Of a stretch of DNA of 64,000 nt, positions 57,669-64,000 are shown piece after piece. Position 1 is the stretch's first letter, and every line of letters begins with the position of its first letter. The translations under genes were made by a program, and so were the position numbers. The notes below the pieces were generated by a model, which made no database searches, was not told the origin of the DNA, and was given only the letters and a program-made list of their open reading frames with translations. This DNA comes from Nepenthes gracilis. Taxonomy: Eukaryota; Streptophyta; Magnoliopsida; Caryophyllales; Nepenthaceae. The stretch is taken from assembly GCA_033239525.1 (NCBI GenBank), contig BSYO01000009.1, positions 15,769,299 through 15,833,298 on the forward strand, written 5' to 3'.

Positions 57669-59170
57669 TATGCACGAATAATTTTATCATATTTTCAAGT
57701 GCAACTAGAGATAATCGGGAGAATTAAAGGAGTTTAAATGAACAATCTATTCCTAGTAGACATTATTGGAGATTTAAATAGGAAGTCAAGAATGGATTTT
57801 GACGTTGAGCTGATGGAGTCATAAAGTCTTAAGAGCTAATATGTGTAATAAATATTGAAGAATGAAAAGAAGAAATTTTGAATGAAATCCATCGATCAAA
57901 ATACTATATGAATCTAAGGATTAACAAGATGTACAAAGATTTGAGAAAATTTTTTTGGTGATGCAATATGAAGAGAAAAATTACAACTTATGTTGAAAGA
58001 CACTAGATCTATCAATAAATAAAGGTCAAATATAAAAAGCCACTAGGTCTTTTACAACATACACCAGCCCCTAACTAAAAGTAGAATTCATAACTATGGA
58101 CTTTGTAATGGATTTGTTGAGAATGTCAAGTAATATGATACTATTTGGGTAATCGTAGATTGGTTAACTAAGTCAGCCCACTTTATTGCAGTTCGAATAA
58201 AATTATCAAGGAATCATTTAACAAGATTGTATATTAATAAAATAATGAGATTCCATGGAACCTCAACTTCTATAGTAGCAAATTGAGGCTTAAGGTTTAC
58301 CTTTAAATTTTTAAAAAGTTTTTAGCAGAATTTAGGTCCTAACTTGAAATTGAGCATGGCCTATCACCCCCAAACTAATAAATAAACGGCGATCTAAATT
58401 TTAAAAGATATTTTGATGGTTTAAATTTTGAAAATAAAAGGAAATTTAGACAATTATTTACTATTAATCGAGTTTGTTTACAATAATAATTATTCGACGA
58501 GCATTATCGTGGCCCCTTTCGAAGCATTGTATGGTAGTAAGTGTCATTCCTTAATACATTGGAAGGAAATATGAGATAGGAGACTTTTAGAACCTGAAGT
58601 TATTTAAGTGACATCTAACAAGATTTATTTGATTCGTGATCGATTGAAAATTACTCAAAGCCAATAAAAGAATAACATGAACAGTAGAAGATCAAAGTTG
58701 AATTTTGATATCGGTAATTATGTGTTTTTAAAGATATCTCCATTAAAGAGAGTCTCCCATTTTAGGTTTACGTAAAAACTGAAGTTAAGATTTATTAGAC
58801 CTTTTAAAAATTTGGAAAAGATCAGAAAGATGGTGTATTAACTAGCTTTAACCCAATTTTAGAGGATGTCTATAATATTTTTCACATGTCGAAACTCCAA
58901 AAATATGTCCTCGACCCCTCGTATGTCATTGAACATGAATCATTAATGATTAATAAGAATTTATTATATATCGAGAAACCGGTTCAGAGTTTGAAAAAAA
59001 AAGGTCAAATAATCCGTACAAATGTTATCTTATTGACAAAGGTCTTATGAATGAATTACTCTTTTAAGGAAGCCACTTGAAAAAAGGAAAGATGAGATTT
59101 GAGAGAAATATTTATATTTATTTTCATATTGAGATATGTATAATTTTGAGGATAAAATTTTTATAATGAA
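57669..59170 (+). pseudogene. Del integrase and C-terminal chromovirus tail
   Basis: Scraps of integrase: HRSKYYMNLRINKMYKDLRK (57890), a core with many stops (WGNRRLVN.VSPLYC, about 58145), and a C-terminal block SKLQKYVLDPSYVIEHESLM (58890) followed by LLTKVL.MNYSFKEAT, standing for the VLWRNHSVEEATWE tail of Tekay/Del elements. Heavily degraded. Confidence 0.7.
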
Positions 59171-59179
59171 GGAAAAATA

Positions 59180-61273
59180 TAAGATATGTCTTCCAATATA
59201 TTCTTTTAATAGTAATTAATTTAATTAAACTGATTAATTTTCATGGTCAATTAATATTTTAAATTAAATATTATTTTTAAGCAAGAAAAAATTAGATTAA
59301 GTGACGCTTAAACTTTACTGAACCCATGGTGCATATTTTGGTTAGTAGGCATATACTTGATAAACATCTCTGGGGTACTTATATGTATTTTAGGTAGAAT
59401 GTCTACAGTTGATGTATACCCAAGCAATACAAATGCGTACTTGGGATAGAATATTACTACTTGATGCATGCTAAAGGACGCTCATGTACAGTATAGATTG
59501 TAGCTTAACGCTTAATTTGTATTTGACCGGCATACATGTATCTGCTGTCTATTAATAGGCTCATTGATGGATTTTAGATCATTTCAGCCGAAGTTTTGAG
59601 AGAAGAGAGATAAAGAAAAGAGAAAAAGAGAGATAAAATGAGAAGCAAGAATTAAGGTAAAATTAAGGATATTTTATTAAAAATCAAGTAAAGATAACTG
59701 CATCTAAGTCATTTATTTTCTTAATGTTAATATTTTCTACGATTTTTGAATATTTATTATTCTAAATATTAACATATACTGTAATTTTGTAGTTAATTTG
59801 ATTTAAACTTCGAATGTATGGAATCTACTCACATTTCACAAATTTTTTATGAAATCCATATATTAAATCTATATATATCATATTTAAGTGCTTAATTTCT
59901 GTAATATCATTTTTACATGCCTTAAATTCTCTATTAAATGATACTGCATGTCTTCAAAATTAAATTATATGCTTTTTCATATCTTGAGTTATCACATAAT
60001 TATCATTATATAATTATAATTAAGAAAATTAACTTGAACGATGCTAATTTTTTGTTTTTTTTTTTACAAAATGGTTTCTATAATGTTATAAACATTATAT
60101 TTAAACAACTGCATATCTTTAATTTTCATCTTATGATTTTTTGTATATCCATAATTTTATTGCACGTCACATTTTAAAAACTTTAAATAAAAACTTTATA
60201 TAAATTTTAAAGAAGAAAGTATTTTTTTGGGGCATGAAAAAACTTAAAAAATACTTATATTTGAGTATTATTTTAAACATATCTTATATATTATTAGTAA
60301 ATTGAAAGTTGAATCTATCATTCATGAGTCAAAAAATTACGTTTAGTATTATTTCTAGGGTTATATATAGACCATATATATATCGTCCACTTATGAATTT
60401 TGAATAATAATGTATGGCCTTTAGTTATATAAAAATAATCATAACCCAAGTTTTAATATTCGCCAATTATTGGTGAGACTATCACTTATCTTTAATTTCT
60501 TTTGTATATTAGTATGATTTAAGTATGTTTTATATATTTGTCTGTTTGATATGTTTGGCTACAAATATAAGGATATTTGCATGTTTTATTATCAGTATAG
60601 ATTTAGCATAATTGATTATTAATATTAACATTTTAAATTTTTAATCATGGTATAATTTTAATATATTTCATTGATATATATATATATATATCGACCTATA
60701 AATTATATATATATATTATTAAGCAATTGGCTTACTCTTATCTTAATTTTTACTAACCCTATAGATTATTAGGTTCAAATTACTTATAGGAGAGTTAGAC
60801 AGAGAGAACAATTGTTCAAAAGATTATTTTTAGAACGTAAAATATTTAAATATTTTATTGTAATTAAATGGTAAAATGTTAACTTTTGATTTCAACTATT
60901 TTTGTTTGTATTATTATATTACTCCAATGATGAAAGTATAATAGTTAAACGAAAAATTTGGATATCTTTATATCTTTTATATTTTGATATTAGTTGAGAT
61001 ATTTTTTTCATTACATATAATATGAGGTTAAACAACTATTGATATTTGAGACCATTCACGAGTCTGACATTTGGATCCTATGGTTTAATTTTATATCATT
61101 CAAATCATTTAATTGTGTTTGTTTTTAGATTTACGTCCTAATATTTCTTTTATTTTTTTAAATTGATAAAATAAATAATTAAAATTTTAAATTTTAAGGA
61201 TAATAAAATTTTAATTGAAGTTTACTATAAATTAATGAATTAATAAATTTGACTATTAGGATTAGTGATGTGA
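59180..61273 (+). repeat. 3' LTR of Del element
   Basis: Preceded by GAGGATAAAATTTTTATAATGAAGG (in part a polypurine tract) and beginning near TATAAGATATGTC. It matches 51310-52721 and, more distantly, 2262-4595. A GA-rich leader (59598-59645) follows the transcription start region. Confidence 0.75.
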
Positions 61274-61674
61274 CCCCCCAAAAAAAGCAAGATTTTAATT
61301 AATTTTAAATTTATTGTGTTTAATCTAGTTATATTTTCCTCGTATAAAATGACCCCAATATATTATTTTCTTGTAGTAAGTTATTTTTATCCATTAATGA
61401 AGAACATAGTGAAATAACATGCCCTAATTCAGATAGAATCAAAAGGCATAATTTATTTTAAAATGAAACTTTATCTATTATAAGCTACATTATGCCAATT
61501 TATCATTTGTTGATTCAATTGCTCGTGTAGTCAATATTTGATAGTAAAAGAAAATTAGACAGAATCAAATTATGTTTATATTATATATATATATATTTAT
61601 TTATATTAATAAATTAATATTAATAAAAAAACAAATATGATATAAAATACTTCCGGAGATGGAGGATGAGCGCA
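61274..61674 (+). promoter_or_regulatory. Promoter region of the Cdc25/ACR2-like gene
   Basis: AT-rich 400 bp between the Del LTR and the ATG. A TATAAAAT at 61641-61648 is close to the start codon; if it is the TATA box the leader would be only a few bases, so an upstream start site is also possible. Confidence 0.4.
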
Positions 61675-62030
61675 ATGATGGAAGAAGACATGAGCATTGC
61701 ACGCAGCATCTCATACATAACAGGCTCTCAGCTTCTATCCGTCAAACGCCGCCCTAACATCGCCATCGTCGACGTCCGGTATTGATACCTCTCCTTTCTC
61801 TCTCTTTCTTGTCTATGTTTTGTTCCTGTTGATTGCCCTGGATTAGGTGTATAGTGGCTGGTGGGTAAAAATGGATGCGATTCCATGGCAGTGACGAGGA
61901 AAGAAGTTACGATGGGCATATAGCCGGATCGATTCACTTCGCCAGCGACACTTTCTCGGAGAAAATCCCCAATCTTATTCAACAAGTTAAGGGCAAAGAC
62001 ACCCTCGTCTTCCACTGTGCTTTAAGTCAG
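61675..62030 (+). CDS. CDC25: Cdc25-like phosphatase / arsenate reductase (ACR2), exons 1-2, 3' end outside window
   Basis: Exon 1 is 61675-61778 (donor CCG|GTATTG) and exon 2 is 61892-62030 (acceptor ATGGCAG|TGAC, donor AGTCAG|GTAATG). Spliced they give 81 residues: [53 protein letters not shown], then [13 protein letters not shown]. This is the rhodanese/Cdc25 fold of the small plant Cdc25/ACR2 family (usually about 130-150 residues), which has tyrosine phosphatase and arsenate reductase activity. The catalytic Cys is in HCALSQ; the Arg of HCX5R must be in exon 3, which I did not find up to 64000. The start is the first of three in-frame Met codons (61675, 61678, 61690). Confidence 0.9.
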
Positions 62031-64000
62031 GTAATGCGACCAATATTTCTTCCATACCTTTTTAAGATTTCATATTTCATCTCTATTGCTTTGGTCCTTA
62101 GGTACCTGATCTCTGTCTTGTCTGTGTCGTGGAACCAATCCAACTCATTCAAAACTAAGCTGTAAGGTGCGAAGGCCGAAGAATCGCTTTGTCCTCGATG
62201 GTATAATACCCATCACGGGAGTGAACTATGAGCTTGTAAGGATGAGTTAAGTAGTGACCTACCTTTCATATGTGTTAAGTAAACGGAGTTTCTAGGATTT
62301 GAGCTCTTGACAGATTTATACCATGATGTTTTTGTTTTAATTACGGAGAGTTAGATGCGATGATTCTGCATTCTCAAGATACTCGACTAAAGTGATCAAC
62401 TCATATAAATTGTGGGGCAGAAAGATATTAATGGGTTTGTGGTCTTTTTGGAACGTCCTATCAATGTACTAGTACTACATATTGGGGTTACAATCCGTCC
62501 ACTAATGTAATCCAATTATGTAAACCGTGTTCATGTAAATATGATATTATTGTAACAGCCAATGAAATTTAATTACATAGTAATCATATTACATAGAGGT
62601 TACAAAGACAACTTGGAATTCATTTGAAGAAGTGAAATATTGATGAATGGAATACCATTACTTTCAAATTTGATTGGTGTTTTGTCAATTCAAGGCCCTG
62701 ATTTAGACTCCAATTGGGAGTTATTTGCTGAATTAGTGTTCCCTAATTATGTTACAATCCGAGGGTTTGGCTAGAACACATTCTAGGCGATGGGATTCCA
62801 TGCTTCTGTGTGTTTGCTTTCAGAATTATTGGCTTAATTTCAATCAACAAAAACTTGGCATTTCTAGATCATTCAGGGTCTATTTGCTTTCAGAATTATT
62901 GGCTTAATTTCAATGTATAAAAACTTGGGAATTATAGATCATTTAGTCAGCCGTTTAACCTTACATGTATAATAGAGATCAGCACTGTTAAAATTTAAAA
63001 CCTACCTCTTAGCAGCATGCCTGATTTTATCAAATGATGAGGATAGGACACTTTGATTTAGCCTCTAGTAAGAAGACGTGACAGAAAGAAAATACTCAAA
63101 TGAGCTCGTACTTTTTCCTTATTTTCATATTGCTCCATTTGTTTTGTAGGGTTCATATGCAGATGCCTTCATTTTTATCTGCTATGTGACTACTTTATGA
63201 TGTCTTTGATTTACTTACTAGTACACAGCGTTCTGCAAACTCTGCCTTCTTTGATTATCCTTAATTGATTATTACGTCATTTAATTTGAAAATTTGCTTT
63301 CAGTTACGTTGTTTCACAAATAATTAATAACGTGCAGAATCCCCTTACCTGGGGAAAATTTAGCTGACTTATGTATATGTAATGCTTGGTGCATCTATGT
63401 TGCATCTACATTTTCCATTTCGCGGACTTATCTGTGCAATTAGATCATATAATAATCCATGTATCTGCTGTAACAGCTCTATTTTCACATTTGCAATCAT
63501 GCTACATCTTTTCTGGAGGCTGTTCAGGATATACATCACAACTATGCCACACTTCAGTATAATCTAGTCATTTATCCTTCAGGCACCACCTTTGAGCCAA
63601 ATAGATGTAACATGGGTGTTTCTTTTGTATGGTCTTTCCTTTTGGCAACATGTTACTCTTGTTTATTTTGAGGGTTATGAAATTGGGAAACGTTTTGGCC
63701 TGAAAAGAACTTATATTAGATGCAAATGAACTTCTAAAGGAACTGGGTATAAACCCTTAGGAAAAATGACAGAGAGAGTATTCTCTTTTAGATTTTATGC
63801 AACTGTTATACTGATTTCGGAAGTGGAAAAGATAAAGCGATCACAGTTTTTGAGGTGTAATGATCATCAAGATGGTCTTATTCCTTTGTCCAAGGCTGTG
63901 CACTTTTGTTAATTGGTGAGCTACTTCTGTATCTGGAAGAGAACAGCTATGGATGTTATAGTTGACAAAGATATTGTTCTGACAAGGAGAACTAATTATG
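62031..64000 (+). other. Intron 2 of the Cdc25-like gene (continues past window)
   Basis: T-rich intron-like sequence without a convincing exon. A direct repeat (CTTTCAGAATTATTGGCTTAATTTCAAT at 62817 and 62888, in part) lies inside. Confidence 0.6.

Larger units (their letters stand above)
51310..61273 (+). mobile_element. Decayed Del/Tekay chromovirus with nested insertions
   Basis: A truncated 5' LTR (51310-52721), a decayed primer site (ATGGTCTTAGAGA), gag, protease, RT, RNase H, integrase with chromodomain-side tail, and a 3' LTR (about 59180-61273). A mitochondrial segment (about 53690-54940) splits gag from protease, and a 658-bp MITE (56782-57439) splits RNase H. All frames are broken. 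Confidence 0.87.

Noticed and set aside
62168..62250. Possible exon 3 of the Cdc25-like gene (VRRPKNRF after a splice)
   Set aside because: It supplies an Arg at the right place but no polypyrimidine tract precedes it and the following residues do not resemble the family, which continues differently after VRGP.

Overview
This is a stretch of nuclear DNA from a flowering plant. The evidence is two intron-containing host genes of plant type, wall-to-wall nested LTR retrotransposons of the plant Copia, Tat and Tekay/Del lineages, a MITE, a SINE remnant and a fragment of mitochondrial nad7. I cannot name the species from the sequence.

Layout, left to right. 1-1440 is an LTR piece full of minisatellite. 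2262-4595 looks like a solo Del-type LTR. 4659-10232 is an old but structurally complete Copia element (two 792-bp LTRs, tRNA-Met primer site, 5-bp target duplication with one CpG-type change). 10740-12860 is a reversed Copia pol remnant. 13091-19383 is a young Tat-lineage element (two 856-bp LTRs, perfect ATACT duplication) that has gag and an antisense gene but no pol. 19860-21045 is MITE-like AT-rich repeat. 21563-24386 is an internally deleted Tat element sitting inside a reverse Del LTR fragment. 24600-26570 is a Copia gag/leader remnant. 27239-30883 holds the first host gene. 31389-38390 is a reverse Tat element with pol (RT, two RNase H domains, integrase) and an antisense gene. 38391-42480 and 44190-51300 are two forward, deleted Tat relatives separated by a Copia LTR/leader piece. 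51310-61273 is a decayed Del/Tekay chromovirus carrying a mitochondrial insertion and a MITE. 61675 onward is the second host gene, which runs out of the window.

Host genes. On the minus strand, an RFWD3-like RING E3 ubiquitin ligase can be read through five exons (497 residues); its 3' end was not found. On the plus strand, a Cdc25/ACR2-like phosphatase/arsenate reductase starts at 61675; exons 1 and 2 are visible, and its catalytic HCX5R loop is split by intron 2.

The most interesting signal is an antisense gene carried by three of the Tat-lineage elements (15743-18016 minus, 33235-35020 plus, 47180-48576 minus), always opposite to gag/pol. All three share an N-terminal motif, a coiled coil, a C-terminal FPV..(D)P motif, a spliceosomal intron at the same place, and a TATA-like box about 90-115 bp upstream of the ATG. 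Antisense extra ORFs are known in Tat elements; the shared intron and promoter suggest a self-contained transcription unit. Tandem repeats of about 39-43 bp sit between pol and this gene in several copies.
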